64,000 nt of DNA from an uncultured Armatimonadota bacterium (GTDB lineage: Bacteria > Armatimonadota > Fimbriimonadia > Fimbriimonadales > Fimbriimonadaceae), in NCBI GenBank assembly GCA_903904815.1, contig CAIVDU010000071.1, positions 144,673-208,672 on the forward strand. Reading direction: 5' to 3'. A program made the position numbers and the translations under genes. Positions 23,974 through 32,860 of the stretch are shown piece after piece. Numbering within the stretch: the stretch's first letter is position 1; each line of letters starts with the position of its first letter. The notes below the pieces were generated by a model. It was not told the origin of the DNA, ran no database searches, and saw only the letters and a list, made by a program, of their open reading frames with translations.

Positions 23974-24813
23974 ATGACAAAATTCTGCATCTCTGCCCTA
24001 CGTCTTTCGACGATGGCGTTGCTGCTTGCTGCGACACTGCTGAGCTTCGGTCAACGACCGGGCGATCTTGTCATTTCTCCAACCCGTGTTCTCCTCGATG
24101 AGCACGGTAAGAGCAGCGACCTAACTCTCCTCAATCGCGGGCTTCGCCCCGTGCGCTATCGACTCTCGCTGGTAGACATGGATATGTCTGAAGAGGGCAT
24201 TCTCCATCGAGTCGACGGAAATTCGCCGGTCTCGGCAACGAACATCCTGCGACTCTCACCACGTGAAATCGTTTTGGCGCCTGGTGTCTCTCAGCGCATT
24301 CGAATTGCCGTCTTCTTTCAACCGGACCAGAAGGATGGCGAACTTCGATCCCATTTGGTGTTCGAGCCGATCACCGCGAATGCTCGAAACCAAACATTGA
24401 ACTCAGAGAGCGGGCCGCAACTGCGGATAAGCTTTGAGTTCCGATCTGTGGTCTCGATTCCAGTGCTCGTCCGCCACGGCCGATTAGGAGCAGCCACCAC
24501 GCTCTCTGAGGCCTCCCTTACGCACGAGTCCGGAACTTGGACGGCGAAGGTGAAACTCAACCGGAGTGGCAATCGCTCCGTGCGCGGAAACCTGACGGCG
24601 ACCTTTGTGTCTCTGGACGGGGCGCGCAGGGTTGAACTCGGCCAGATAGCCGGCTTGGCTGTCTATTTCCCCAATACAGATCGTACGATCGACCTGAAGC
24701 TGGAGAAGGACCTTTCAACGCTCGGCAAAGGCAGAGTTGAAATCCAGTTTTCTGAACTCGACAAGTCGCGAGGATCAGCGGAGGCCAAGGCGGAAATCGC
24801 CGCACCTGGGTAG
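23974..24813 (+). CDS. Periplasmic fimbrial chaperone (PapD-like)
   Basis: 279 residues with an N-terminal signal sequence (LSTMALLLAATLLSFG) and an Ig-like domain: GDLVISPTRVLLDEHGKSSDLTLLNRG (the strand A1/B region), LRLSPREIVLAPGVSQRIRIAVF (the G1-like strand that complements pilins) and a second domain to about 270. PapD-like chaperones hold pilin subunits in the periplasm until they reach the usher. It lies between the pilin and usher genes. The family is divergent, and the assignment combines the PapD-like core and synteny. Confidence 0.78.
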   Translation: MTKFCISALRLSTMALLLAATLLSFGQRPGDLVISPTRVLLDEHGKSSDLTLLNRGLRPVRYRLSLVDMDMSEEGILHRVDGNSPVSATNILRLSPREIVLAPGVSQRIRIAVFFQPDQKDGELRSHLVFEPITANARNQTLNSESGPQLRISFEFRSVVSIPVLVRHGRLGAATTLSEASLTHESGTWTAKVKLNRSGNRSVRGNLTATFVSLDGARRVELGQIAGLAVYFPNTDRTIDLKLEKDLSTLGKGRVEIQFSELDKSRGSAEAKAEIAAPG

Positions 24814-24815
24814 CC

Positions 24816-27509
24816 ATGGGCTTCTCTTCATCACTGGCTACGGTCGCTTGGGCTTCTACTGTCCTCGCAAGCGCCTATGTCTCCGGGAAACCTGTTTCTC
24901 CGGGACTCAAGCCTGTTGATAACACTGGCCCCAGCGCGGCGAATTCTTCATCATCAGCAGATGCTCAACCCGAGCTTCTGCTGATGGATGTCGTTTACGA
25001 CCAGCTTCGTGTCGATTCCGCCCTATCCGTCCTTCAAGACAAACAAGGCCATCGTTACGTACCGATTCGACAATTCGCATCCACTCTAGGATTCCGTCTT
25101 CACGTCGAAATCGATAAACGCAAAATAACCGGCTTTTTGAATAGCCCGAGTGAGCGGATCGATTTTGATGGCATCAAGGGCGTCTGCCGCCAGGGTCAGA
25201 AAACCACTCGATTTGACCCCAACCTGTGCTTCATCAAGGACGGAGACGTCTACCTTGACGCCAACGAGTTCTCAAAAATTGCCGGCCTAAAGTTGGTCTG
25301 GCAGATGAACCTGCTTCAACTGGAGGTCTCATCGACCTCCCCGCTTAACGTCGAGAAACAATGGATACAGCGGGCCCGAGACCAAGTCGATCAGATGGCT
25401 CAGGCAGTTCAACAGTCTTATCATCCGATCAAGATTCCCTACAAGCTTTGGTCGGTCCCCGCAATCGACGCCGAGTTGTACGCGTCGGGCGACATGGGTG
25501 ACACCAATCCCGATCGAACAACGCGCCTCTCGATGACCGGGTCCGGTGACCTTTTCATGATGAGCGCACGGTACCGGGTGATGAGCGATTCTCAGGGACA
25601 GCCCACCGCACTCCTCTCGCTTGGGAAAAGCGACCCAGACGCGCAATTGCTTGGCAAGCTACATGCCACCCAATTTGAATTTGGCGACCTCTACATGCCG
25701 CCAGTGCCGCTATTAGCTAGAGGACGAAACGCCCTCGGCTTCACATTTTCCAATTTCCCACTGGCAGGTCAAGAGATTCGTGATCGGGGTCAGGTCATCG
25801 GCAAGGCTCTTCCCGGTTCTCAAATCGAACTCTATTCTCGCGACCAGCTGCTCGGGTCGACAAAGACCGACACCGATGGCAACTACCGGTTCAACGCTCT
25901 GAGACTTGACTACGGCCCCAACGACCTCAAGGTCGTGACCGTGACTCCCGATGGCGACGTCGCCGAGTCCAGTCGTCGAGTCTTCGGTGGGACAGATGGT
26001 CCAGCAGCCGGAGAAACTCGATACCGCCTGACCGCCGGAAGAATCGGAACTTCAATCTACAGTTCCGATGCCTTTGGAAACGTCCAAAATCAGGACAGTT
26101 CCGAGCTCATCGCCGATTTTCAAAGGGCTATCGGGAACGGGTCGTGGGCTTCGGCGGTCGGCGCGTTAACCCAGTCGCCGGACGGACTAGGGAAAGACTT
26201 AGGCGTCGGCCTTCACACTTGGTTGGGGTCGACACTGTTCAACGTTCAGTCGATGGTCTCGCTTGATGGCGGTTCGGCCATTTCTACCGGATTCACAAGA
26301 AGCATCGGCAGCGCAAGGGCAACCCTGGAACACACCCAGGCAAGCGGCAGTCTTGCCTCAAGGATCTTGCCGGAGATCGGCGCGAACGGCACTTCCTTGA
26401 CCTCATTGAAGCTGGAAGGCACGGCCGGAAAACGATCACATGCCATCTCCTATGGCTTGAGCCTCGACCGTCTTGACGGCGACGAACCGGCCACCGTTCT
26501 GCGTTCCAGGCTCAGCACGGGAGACGCGAATCTGATGTACTCGAACTCGCTCACCATGCGGCTTTCTCAAGGCCCTTCTGATATCGCCGGCTTTGCCCAA
26601 ATTCGCAAATCGCTCGGAGCAGCGGTCGGACTCTTCGACCTGGGTTACCAGTTAGGAAGCGGAAAACCCATTCAGATTGCGCGGCTTTCCGTGAACCGTA
26701 ACTTGAACACCACCTACTCGGCCAGGATGGGATTGGAATACGATGGCAACCGTTCACAACCCATCGGGGCGTTGGCTACCGTCTACCGTGCGTTCGGGCC
26801 GGTCGATCTAGGGCTGAATCTCGAGGTCTTGCAAGGTGGAAAAATCAGCGCCAGTCTGCTGTTCTCTACCGGACTGCTTGGTGAGGGTTCCCAAGGACGC
26901 ATGGCCTTGGCACGCCCAGGAGCAGGTGAAGCCGGGCTTATCTCGGTACGAGCGTTCATCGACAAGCACTTATCTGGAAAATACGAACCTGACGACCCGC
27001 TCCTGACCGGAGTCAGTTTCCTGGTGGACGGACACCCTAGGGCAATCTCAACTGGAAAGAATGGGCGAGCCACCATCGACCGTCTCCCACCGAATCAGAC
27101 GGTCAGTCTGTCCGCCGATGAGGAGAGCTTTGAGAACCCATCTTGGGTATCTGAAAATCCAGGAGTCGTCACCACGCCGAGACCAGGACGTGCGGTCGTG
27201 GTTGACTTCCCAATCCTCGAGACCGGCGAGATTGAAGGGAGGCTCAACGAGCTCAAGGGAGCGCTGCTTCCGCCGGGGTTAACCGCCCAGTTGATAGACT
27301 CCAAAAAGGCCGTGGCCGACTCAAGCATTCTCGACTCGGTCGGCACCTTCGTATTTAGTCGGGTTCGCCCAGGCGACTATCTCTTACGGCTGATTGACCT
27401 CTCAGGACAGACCTATAAAGAGCGCGAAGTCAAAGTCGCCCCCGCGGCAATCCTGAAGCATGTTGACATCGACGACGTTCCTGCGCCTAAGTCCCCCGCC
27501 CGGCCCTGA
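24816..27509 (+). CDS. Outer-membrane usher-like protein
   Basis: 897 residues. After an export signal come an N-terminal domain (about 50-170) that captures chaperone-subunit complexes, a central region with PGSQIELYSRDQLLGSTKTDTDGNYRF and YGPNDLKVVTVTPDGDV, which is usher-like plug or middle-domain sequence, then a long beta-barrel-like part of alternating residues, and a C-terminal carboxypeptidase-regulatory-like domain (VGTFVFSRVRPGDYLLRL). This fits ushers of the alternate or archaic chaperone-usher type that secrete fimbriae through the outer membrane. It starts 2 nt after the chaperone stop and overlaps the convergent SRPBCC gene by 23 nt. No separate tip adhesin was found. Confidence 0.75.
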   Translation: MGFSSSLATVAWASTVLASAYVSGKPVSPGLKPVDNTGPSAANSSSSADAQPELLLMDVVYDQLRVDSALSVLQDKQGHRYVPIRQFASTLGFRLHVEIDKRKITGFLNSPSERIDFDGIKGVCRQGQKTTRFDPNLCFIKDGDVYLDANEFSKIAGLKLVWQMNLLQLEVSSTSPLNVEKQWIQRARDQVDQMAQAVQQSYHPIKIPYKLWSVPAIDAELYASGDMGDTNPDRTTRLSMTGSGDLFMMSARYRVMSDSQGQPTALLSLGKSDPDAQLLGKLHATQFEFGDLYMPPVPLLARGRNALGFTFSNFPLAGQEIRDRGQVIGKALPGSQIELYSRDQLLGSTKTDTDGNYRFNALRLDYGPNDLKVVTVTPDGDVAESSRRVFGGTDGPAAGETRYRLTAGRIGTSIYSSDAFGNVQNQDSSELIADFQRAIGNGSWASAVGALTQSPDGLGKDLGVGLHTWLGSTLFNVQSMVSLDGGSAISTGFTRSIGSARATLEHTQASGSLASRILPEIGANGTSLTSLKLEGTAGKRSHAISYGLSLDRLDGDEPATVLRSRLSTGDANLMYSNSLTMRLSQGPSDIAGFAQIRKSLGAAVGLFDLGYQLGSGKPIQIARLSVNRNLNTTYSARMGLEYDGNRSQPIGALATVYRAFGPVDLGLNLEVLQGGKISASLLFSTGLLGEGSQGRMALARPGAGEAGLISVRAFIDKHLSGKYEPDDPLLTGVSFLVDGHPRAISTGKNGRATIDRLPPNQTVSLSADEESFENPSWVSENPGVVTTPRPGRAVVVDFPILETGEIEGRLNELKGALLPPGLTAQLIDSKKAVADSSILDSVGTFVFSRVRPGDYLLRLIDLSGQTYKEREVKVAPAAILKHVDIDDVPAPKSPARP

Positions 27510-27930
27510 GGCCGGATAGCTTCATACCGAAGTGAATCCAGCCTTCCAAGATTCCTTGGCGGTCTGCCGTCTCCAATTCGTCCTCTCCGAACTCGCGGTG
27601 ATAGAAAGCGACCCTGGTTCCGTCCTCAATGGGCATCAGGTGGACATCCACTTGCCTAGATTTCTTCCCCGGTTCATGGTTCCAATTCCACGTAAAGCCG
27701 AGGCTTTTTCCGGGCTCAAGGGACGTGTAAACCCCTGTCAGGATCCAGCCCATGGTCGGCCATTCGAATCGATATTCACCTCCCACCCTTAGGTCGACGG
27801 TGGCAACCTCGGGCCACCATTCCACCAGGTGCTCGGGCAAGGTCAAGAAGTTGAAGAGCGTTTCGGGCTCCAAGGAGGCGAAGTCTCCCGAGACAATCGC
27901 TACTTCGGGCGCCGACGGGATTTCTCTCAT
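27487..27930 (-). CDS. SRPBCC / AHSA1-type domain protein
   Basis: A 147-residue START-like fold protein of the activator-of-Hsp90 homology family. Seen: LFNFLTLPEHLVEWWPEVATVDLRVGG, then YRFEWPTMGWILTGVYTSLEPGKSLGFTW and the C-terminal helix EGWIHFGMKLSGLRAG. Such proteins bind hydrophobic ligands or act as co-regulators, but the specific role is unknown. TAAGCT lies 6 nt before ATG, consistent with a leaderless transcript. Confidence 0.85.
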   Translation of the reverse strand: MREIPSAPEVAIVSGDFASLEPETLFNFLTLPEHLVEWWPEVATVDLRVGGEYRFEWPTMGWILTGVYTSLEPGKSLGFTWNWNHEPGKKSRQVDVHLMPIEDGTRVAFYHREFGEDELETADRQGILEGWIHFGMKLSGLRAGRGT

Positions 27931-27936
27931 ACCCAG

Positions 27937-27942
27937 AGCTTA
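27937..27942 (-). promoter_or_regulatory. -10 element, putative leaderless start of the SRPBCC gene
   Basis: TAAGCT ends 6 nt before ATG 27930 with no ribosome-binding site. Confidence 0.4.
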
Positions 27943-28012
27943 ATCCTTGTGACGACAAGGACACTAGGCCCACTGGGCTGAACCTTAGGCTGGGGGGAAT
28001 CGGCTAAGGCTC

Positions 28013-29056
28013 TTGGTACGTCTGACCCTTGTGCCCCATCAAGTCCGAGAGCTGACCGAAGCGCGTGAACTCGAGAGTCTCTCCCCCTATGCCGCCAAGG
28101 CCGCCCAGTCTGAGGGCAGAGTCATCGAAGAGTCTCAAGACCCTGTGCGTACTTGCTTTCAGCGTGACCGAGACCGCGTCCTTCACTCAAAGCCGTTCAG
28201 GAGGCTCAAACACAAAACCCAAGTCTTTATAGATCCCTTTGGCGATCACTATCGCACCCGGTTGACTCACTCCCTCGAAGTAGCCCAAGTCGCGAGGACT
28301 ATCGGCCGTGCGCTCCGACTCAACGAAGATCTGATCGAGGCGATCGCCTTGGGCCACGACGTGGGCCACACGCCGTTCGGGCATGCCGGCGAGTCAGCCC
28401 TCGACTTGGCGATCGTGGAGTATCGAGAAACCCATCCCAACTCGCCGGGACCGGTCAACTTTTCCCACAGTGACCAGTCGCTTCGAATCGTGGACATCCT
28501 TGAGAAGTTAAATCTGTCACAGGAGACGCGTCTCGGAATTGGTGGCCACAGCAAGGGGAGAAATGACCTGACGGCCCACGACGGACAGCCAACCTCAACC
28601 CTTGAGGCCGCCGTGGTGCGCATCAGTGACCGAGTCGCCTACATGAACCACGATCTCGACGACGCCTTACGGTCGGGCATCATCTCCAGCGTCCCGAAGG
28701 ATTTCGAGGAGCTTGGAGCGGACCACTCCTCACGAATTGGCCGAATGGTGCTGGACATTATCGAGCACAGTCTCGACAAGCCTGCCATTCTCATCTCGCC
28801 CCACCTCCTTCAATGCATGAACGAGATGAAAGAGTGGCTGTTCGAAAACGTCTACCTGCAATACCCGGTGCTGTACCCAGACATCGGGAAAGCTAAACAG
28901 CTGGTCCGGGCATTGTTCTTTCACTTTGCCGAACCAGGCCGACTTCCCGACGGTTACGACGGGATTCAGGGCGCCGTCGACTATCTCGCGGGGATGACGG
29001 ACCGGTTCGCCATGGACGCATTTGCCCAGTTGACGATGCCTTCCGCCTGGCGGTGA
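28013..29056 (+). CDS. Deoxyguanosinetriphosphate triphosphohydrolase-like HD protein
   Basis: 347 residues of the dGTPase-like HD superfamily, which hydrolyse dNTPs to nucleosides and triphosphate. Seen: LSPYAAKAAQSEGR and DPVRTCFQRDRDRVLHSKPFRRL at the N-terminus, RLTHSLEVAQVARTIGRAL (first His), ALGHDVGHTPFGHAGE (the HD pair), and RVAYMNHDLDDAL (last Asp). It belongs to the shorter type-2 group lacking the E. coli Dgt insertions. The frame starts at TTG 28013. GTG 28031 would give a more typical N-terminus. It stops 4 nt before the convergent beta-lactamase-like gene ends. Confidence 0.9.
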   Translation: MVRLTLVPHQVRELTEARELESLSPYAAKAAQSEGRVIEESQDPVRTCFQRDRDRVLHSKPFRRLKHKTQVFIDPFGDHYRTRLTHSLEVAQVARTIGRALRLNEDLIEAIALGHDVGHTPFGHAGESALDLAIVEYRETHPNSPGPVNFSHSDQSLRIVDILEKLNLSQETRLGIGGHSKGRNDLTAHDGQPTSTLEAAVVRISDRVAYMNHDLDDALRSGIISSVPKDFEELGADHSSRIGRMVLDIIEHSLDKPAILISPHLLQCMNEMKEWLFENVYLQYPVLYPDIGKAKQLVRALFFHFAEPGRLPDGYDGIQGAVDYLAGMTDRFAMDAFAQLTMPSAWR

Positions 29057-29060
29057 CGAC

Positions 29061-30188
29061 TCAACTTCCCACAACTGCACTAAAAACCGCGTCGTGGAAG
29101 GCGGGGCGAACCATGCGAATCTTGTTGTTCTCACTCGTTGGGTGGACGCGGTTCGTGAGAAGGATCGCATAAAGCTCTTGGTCGGGATCGCACCAGATGG
29201 AGGTGCCGGTGTAGCCGGTGTGTCCGAAAGAGCGATTGCCGAATCGCTCTCCAGCCGAACTCGGAACACTTTTGGTGTCCCAGCCCAGCCCACGACTGCT
29301 CCGATCGCTTTGACATCGCGTCCACTCCGCGACCGTGTCCTTATGGGCAAACTTGCGGCCATTCAGCGCGTCCACGAATCGGACGAGATCGTTCAATGTG
29401 GAGAACAGGCCGGCATGACCGGCTACACCCTCGAGAACGGCAGCGGTTGGATCGTGAACCTCCGCTTGAATATAGGCGGGAGATTTCCCAAAGAGCCGTT
29501 CTTGCTCTGGCGAAGTGAATCGCCGAGCTCGCAGTTTGATTCTCCACGGATCCAGAACCTCGGTAGGGGCGCAGCGGTCGCAGATTTCCGGCCTGGTCAG
29601 TCCCGTCGAACGCTCCAGAGCAGCGGCGGAAAATCGGGTGTCGTGCATCTTCGACGGCTCAAAAACGTGCTTGGTCGCATAAGCGTCCAAGGATTGTCCG
29701 GAGATCCGTTGCATGGCTTCTGCCAATAGGATCATGCTCAGATCGCTGTAAACCATCTTCGTGCCGACAGGGTATTGCAGCGGCTCCGCATACGCGGCAT
29801 CGAGAATCGCTTGTCGTTCGAAGTAGGACTCGATGTGGAGGAGGTCGGGAATCAGTCCCGCGTCATGCAGAAGCAGATTTCGCATCAGGACTTTGTCCTT
29901 GCCGTCACGGCGAAACTCCGGGATGACGGAGGCAACGGGCTGGTCGATATCGAGTGCGCCTCTATCATGTAAGTGCATCGCCACGGACGTGGTCGCTACC
30001 ACCTTGGTCAACGATGCAAGATCCCAAAGCGTGTGCTCATCGATGTCTGGGGATTCCGGGCAGTAGGTCTGTTTGCCGAAGTACCGGCGTTCGACCCTGC
30101 CGCGGTGATGCACCGCGAAACAGGCGCCCGGAAAGGACCCATCCTTGATCGCGGCGGCGACAATGTCCTCGACCGATTCCAAATTCAT
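29061..30188 (-). CDS. Class C beta-lactamase-like serine hydrolase
   Basis: About 375 residues of the beta-lactamase/D-alanyl-D-alanine carboxypeptidase/esterase family. The SxxK pair is in SLTK (Ser59, Lys62), the second motif is YSD in MVYSDLSMILL (class C enzymes have YxN) and the third is HTG in GHTGYTGTS. No signal peptide is visible, so it may act in the cytoplasm on murein fragments or esters rather than on antibiotics. ATG 30188 is preferred: TAGAAT stands 6 nt upstream, and it overlaps the stop of a possible transporter remnant as ATGA. ATG 30194 is an alternative. Confidence 0.87.
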   Translation of the reverse strand: MNLESVEDIVAAAIKDGSFPGACFAVHHRGRVERRYFGKQTYCPESPDIDEHTLWDLASLTKVVATTSVAMHLHDRGALDIDQPVASVIPEFRRDGKDKVLMRNLLLHDAGLIPDLLHIESYFERQAILDAAYAEPLQYPVGTKMVYSDLSMILLAEAMQRISGQSLDAYATKHVFEPSKMHDTRFSAAALERSTGLTRPEICDRCAPTEVLDPWRIKLRARRFTSPEQERLFGKSPAYIQAEVHDPTAAVLEGVAGHAGLFSTLNDLVRFVDALNGRKFAHKDTVAEWTRCQSDRSSRGLGWDTKSVPSSAGERFGNRSFGHTGYTGTSIWCDPDQELYAILLTNRVHPTSENNKIRMVRPAFHDAVFSAVVGS

Positions 30189-30400
30189 CGACATATTCTA
30201 TATCTCCCCCACGCCGCGGAAACGGAGTTTTGCGGGCCATCGTCTAGGGGGATGAAAAAGAGGGTGACCAGTCCCGGAAGAGTCAGAAACATTGCCGATA
30301 AGAAGAAGCCCTCGTAGCCCAGGCATCGTAAGACTTGAGGGAATTCGGGCTTCAATCCCATCCTTGCCAAATCCACCACGATGAACTTGGCAACCGGCAA
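30185..30400 (-). pseudogene. Possible C-terminal remnant of an MFS/AmpG-like transporter
   Basis: A 71-residue frame without its own good start ends in an ATGA overlap with the beta-lactamase-like gene. It contains LGYEGFFLSAMFLTLPGLVTLFFIP, which looks like the last transmembrane helix of a major facilitator, as in AmpG. The same frame meets a stop about 16 codons upstream and no other transporter helices are found. I infer a truncated gene once coupled to the hydrolase. It may instead be a chance hydrophobic frame. Confidence 0.3.
30195..30200 (-). promoter_or_regulatory. -10 element, putative leaderless start of the beta-lactamase-like gene
   Basis: TAGAAT ends 6 nt before ATG 30188. It lies inside the possible transporter remnant, so it may have arisen after that gene decayed. 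Confidence 0.4.
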
Positions 30401-30573
30401 ATCACTTACCTGCCCGTCGTTCCGAGCCCGAATGCGTCCGATTCCCTATTTGTCCAATGTGAGCGCATCGTTTCTTGGCATAATCCCCGCATTTGCTCCC
30501 GCTAGGAACTTCACGAGGAAGTCCAAGTCTTATAGGTGTGGGTTCGAGTTTCGGACTCATCGGGAGAGCGTCA
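30401..30573. other. Non-coding stretch before the small hypothetical gene
   Basis: No convincing gene on either strand. It contains a CATAAT near 30480 and a GAGT/ACTC mini-hairpin around 30550. I checked the GGTTCGAGT at 30541 as a T-loop, but no tRNA fold forms around it. Confidence 0.4.
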
Positions 30574-30836
30574 TGCCTAATAAGATTCACACATCGGAAG
30601 ACAGCGGATCTTGCTCCGACTTGCTCAAAGCGATCGGGCTTGTTGGCCTTGCGGATACGATCGGACTGCCTGGTGCATATACCTGCTTCCAGAGGCTCGA
30701 TCTTTTCGACTGCCAGATCGGCATCGTGCCAGGGAATTTTTCCGCGGCTGAAGTCATCGAACTTTTCAAAGCCGCAGCCCTTGTCCCCGAGTCCCATCTC
30801 CAACACAACCGTTCTGAGACTAAGACAGCTGCCTGA
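30574..30836 (+). CDS. Small hypothetical protein
   Basis: About 87 residues from ATG 30574, preceded by GGGAGAGC. Codon choice matches neighbouring genes (many GCC, ATC, CTC), which favours a real gene. The product has two short amphipathic stretches (SDLLKAIGLVGLADTIGLPG and SAAEVIELFKAAALV) and four Cys but no motif I recognise and no clear membrane helix. It ends 41 nt before the GH65-like gene and may share its transcript. Confidence 0.45.
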
Positions 30837-30847
30837 GCCACGTCGCT

Positions 30848-30897
30848 CCGATCAGCCAAATCGGTACGATCTATGCGATGCGTATTTGGCTGATCGG
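30848..30897 (+). promoter_or_regulatory. 14-bp inverted repeat around the GH65-like gene start
   Basis: CCGATCAGCCAAAT (30848-30861) and ATTTGGCTGATCGG (30884-30897) are perfect inverted copies separated by 22 nt. The -10-like TACGAT (30865-30870) and the ATG (30878) both lie between them. It may be an operator for a dimeric regulator. In a transcript reading through from upstream it would form a hairpin with the start codon in the loop. Confidence 0.7.
30865..30870 (+). promoter_or_regulatory. -10 element, putative leaderless start of the GH65-like gene
   Basis: TACGAT ends 7 nt before ATG 30878. It lies within the 14-bp inverted repeat, so a bound regulator would block it. Confidence 0.4.
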
Positions 30898-32860
30898 TGT
30901 GGCGGGACTACTTCTGATTGGGTGCGGTAAGACCGGCTTCACGCCGGTGGCCCTTCGGGTTGCGCCTCGCCCGATCGATCCTTGGGTGCTGACGTGCGAT
31001 GATCCTACCGCCGCTGAACCGGCCCTCCTTTGGAACGGCAAAGTCGGTTTACGGTTCGGTCGTGACGGCAGTTCATGGGACGCGTCCCATCACCGGCTGC
31101 CGATGTTCTTCATCGACGGTTACGCACCGACGGGTGAGGAGAAGATCACTCCTTATCAGAACCCGCTTCGAGAAGCTCCCTCATTCGATGGCGCCGCGCT
31201 GAGCCTAGAGCACTGCACCGATTACCATCAGTCTATCGACATGCGCACGGGTGCGCTCGTAACCACGTGGTCTCAGCCTTCTCTCGAAGGAACCGAACTC
31301 AAGGTTCAGCACACGGTGGTTCTCCACCCCACCGAACGTCGGCTTGCCGAGCGTTGGGAATTCTCACTTCCGAATTCCGTCGGCCCGCAGAAGCCGATCG
31401 CGCCTTTCCCCGCCACCACTCCCGGCGACATCCATGCCCCTGGTGGTCTGACGATTTTGTTCGACGCCACCCAGGGTGGTAGTCAAGACGCCAAGACCAC
31501 AACCGCCTTTCTGGAAAGAGTCGAGGAGATCGGAAGCCCATCCCCATCTGAGCCCAAACCCAAGACCGTCCGGCAGTCGTTTGGTCAGGTGCTGGAGGAA
31601 TCCAAAAAGGTCTGGGCGGAACGATGGAAGACGGACATCGAGATCGACGGGCCCGCGGAGGATCAGTTAGCGGTGCGGTCTTTCCTTTTCTACCTACGGT
31701 CGGCCGTCTCGCCGGGCACTCGCATGTCAGTCAGTCCCTTCGGGTTGAGCAGTGACACCTATAGCGGGCACGTTTTTTGGGACGCCGACATATGGGTCTT
31801 CCCCGCCCTGGCCCTCATCGCTCCAAAGGCGGCCGCTGTGATCCCTCAGTACAGGTTAGCTAACATGGACCAAGCTTCTAAGAACCTGACTTCGTGGCTC
31901 TCCGCTGGCCGACCCACTGGCTCGATACCCCTTGGAGCCTCTTCTGGCCAAGGTCTGCTCTTCCCATGGGAGTCCAGCGTAACCGGCCGCGAGACAGTCC
32001 CCGGACCCTCCAAATACGAACACCATATCACCGGTTCGGTTGCCTTCTCGCTCTCTCAGGCGGCCGCGCTTGGGTTGGTTCCAGAGTCAGAGGCGAGAAA
32101 AGCGATCGATGGCGCCGACAAGTTCTTTAAGCTTCGAAGCGTGGCAGGCCAAGAGGGACGCGAAATCCGAGGAGTGATGAGCCCCGACGAGAACCATGTC
32201 GGAGATAACGATCTCTATACGAACCTGCTCGCCGAGTGGGCCGCCAATGGCGGCAAATGGGCATCGAACGCAAAAGCGACCTACAAACTCCCTAAGGACG
32301 GAGCCGGGCTCTTGACCTACGATGGTGACCCGATGCGGGGCTACAAACAAGCAGCGGCGGTGCTGAGCATCTACCCATTGCAGTATCCGCCGGCCGAGAA
32401 GGACGCGAAGAAAATGATGGAGCGATTTTCCTCAAAGGTGATCAAGAACGGGCCGGCCATGAGTGACTCGGTTCACGCCATCATTTGGGCGCGAGCGGGA
32501 GACTCGGAAAAGGCCTATTTAGCTTGGAAATCGAGTTGGCAACCCTTCATGACGGGGCCTCTGGGATTGTTCTCAGAGAAGCGATCGAGGCCAACTGCCT
32601 ACTTCGTAACGGGGGCGGCGGGAAGTTTGCAGTCCGTCCTGTACGGAATTCTTGGAATTAGGTTAGACTCCAAGAACCGGTCAGAAAATGCCTGGTCAAA
32701 ACAACTACTCGGAGATCGAGTCATGAGCGTTGCGCCGCACCTTCCAAGCACTTGGAAGAGCGTGAAGTTGAAAAACTTCACCGTTCTTGGTCGACGCTAC
32801 TCTCTCACGGCAACCCAGGCCCCCAACGGCGGGACCTCGCAGATTACGCAAGGAGATTGA
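30878..32860 (+). CDS. Lipoprotein of the glycoside hydrolase family 65 / trehalase-like (alpha/alpha)6 fold
   Basis: 660 residues. The N-terminus IWLIGVAGLLLIGCGKTG carries a lipobox (LIGC), so the protein is probably anchored in a membrane facing the periplasm or surface. The C-terminal two thirds resemble GH65 enzymes (acid trehalase, disaccharide phosphorylases, glucosidases): SGHVFWDADIWVFPALALI, the presumed catalytic acid in GVMSPDENH (Glu near 438) followed by NDLYTNLLAEW, and YKQAAAVLSIYPLQYPP. It hydrolyses or phosphorolyses an alpha-glucoside; the exact substrate cannot be told. The stop overlaps the next gene (TGATG). Confidence 0.78.
   Translation: MRIWLIGVAGLLLIGCGKTGFTPVALRVAPRPIDPWVLTCDDPTAAEPALLWNGKVGLRFGRDGSSWDASHHRLPMFFIDGYAPTGEEKITPYQNPLREAPSFDGAALSLEHCTDYHQSIDMRTGALVTTWSQPSLEGTELKVQHTVVLHPTERRLAERWEFSLPNSVGPQKPIAPFPATTPGDIHAPGGLTILFDATQGGSQDAKTTTAFLERVEEIGSPSPSEPKPKTVRQSFGQVLEESKKVWAERWKTDIEIDGPAEDQLAVRSFLFYLRSAVSPGTRMSVSPFGLSSDTYSGHVFWDADIWVFPALALIAPKAAAVIPQYRLANMDQASKNLTSWLSAGRPTGSIPLGASSGQGLLFPWESSVTGRETVPGPSKYEHHITGSVAFSLSQAAALGLVPESEARKAIDGADKFFKLRSVAGQEGREIRGVMSPDENHVGDNDLYTNLLAEWAANGGKWASNAKATYKLPKDGAGLLTYDGDPMRGYKQAAAVLSIYPLQYPPAEKDAKKMMERFSSKVIKNGPAMSDSVHAIIWARAGDSEKAYLAWKSSWQPFMTGPLGLFSEKRSRPTAYFVTGAAGSLQSVLYGILGIRLDSKNRSENAWSKQLLGDRVMSVAPHLPSTWKSVKLKNFTVLGRRYSLTATQAPNGGTSQITQGD

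Noticed and set aside
30500..30580. GGTTCGAGT at 30541 looks like the T-loop of a tRNA
   Set aside because: The bases on either side cannot form a 5-bp T stem, and no acceptor, D or anticodon arms fit around it.
30402..30806. 134-residue minus-strand open frame opposite the small hypothetical gene
   Set aside because: No ribosome-binding site or recognisable motif; codon usage favours the plus-strand frame.
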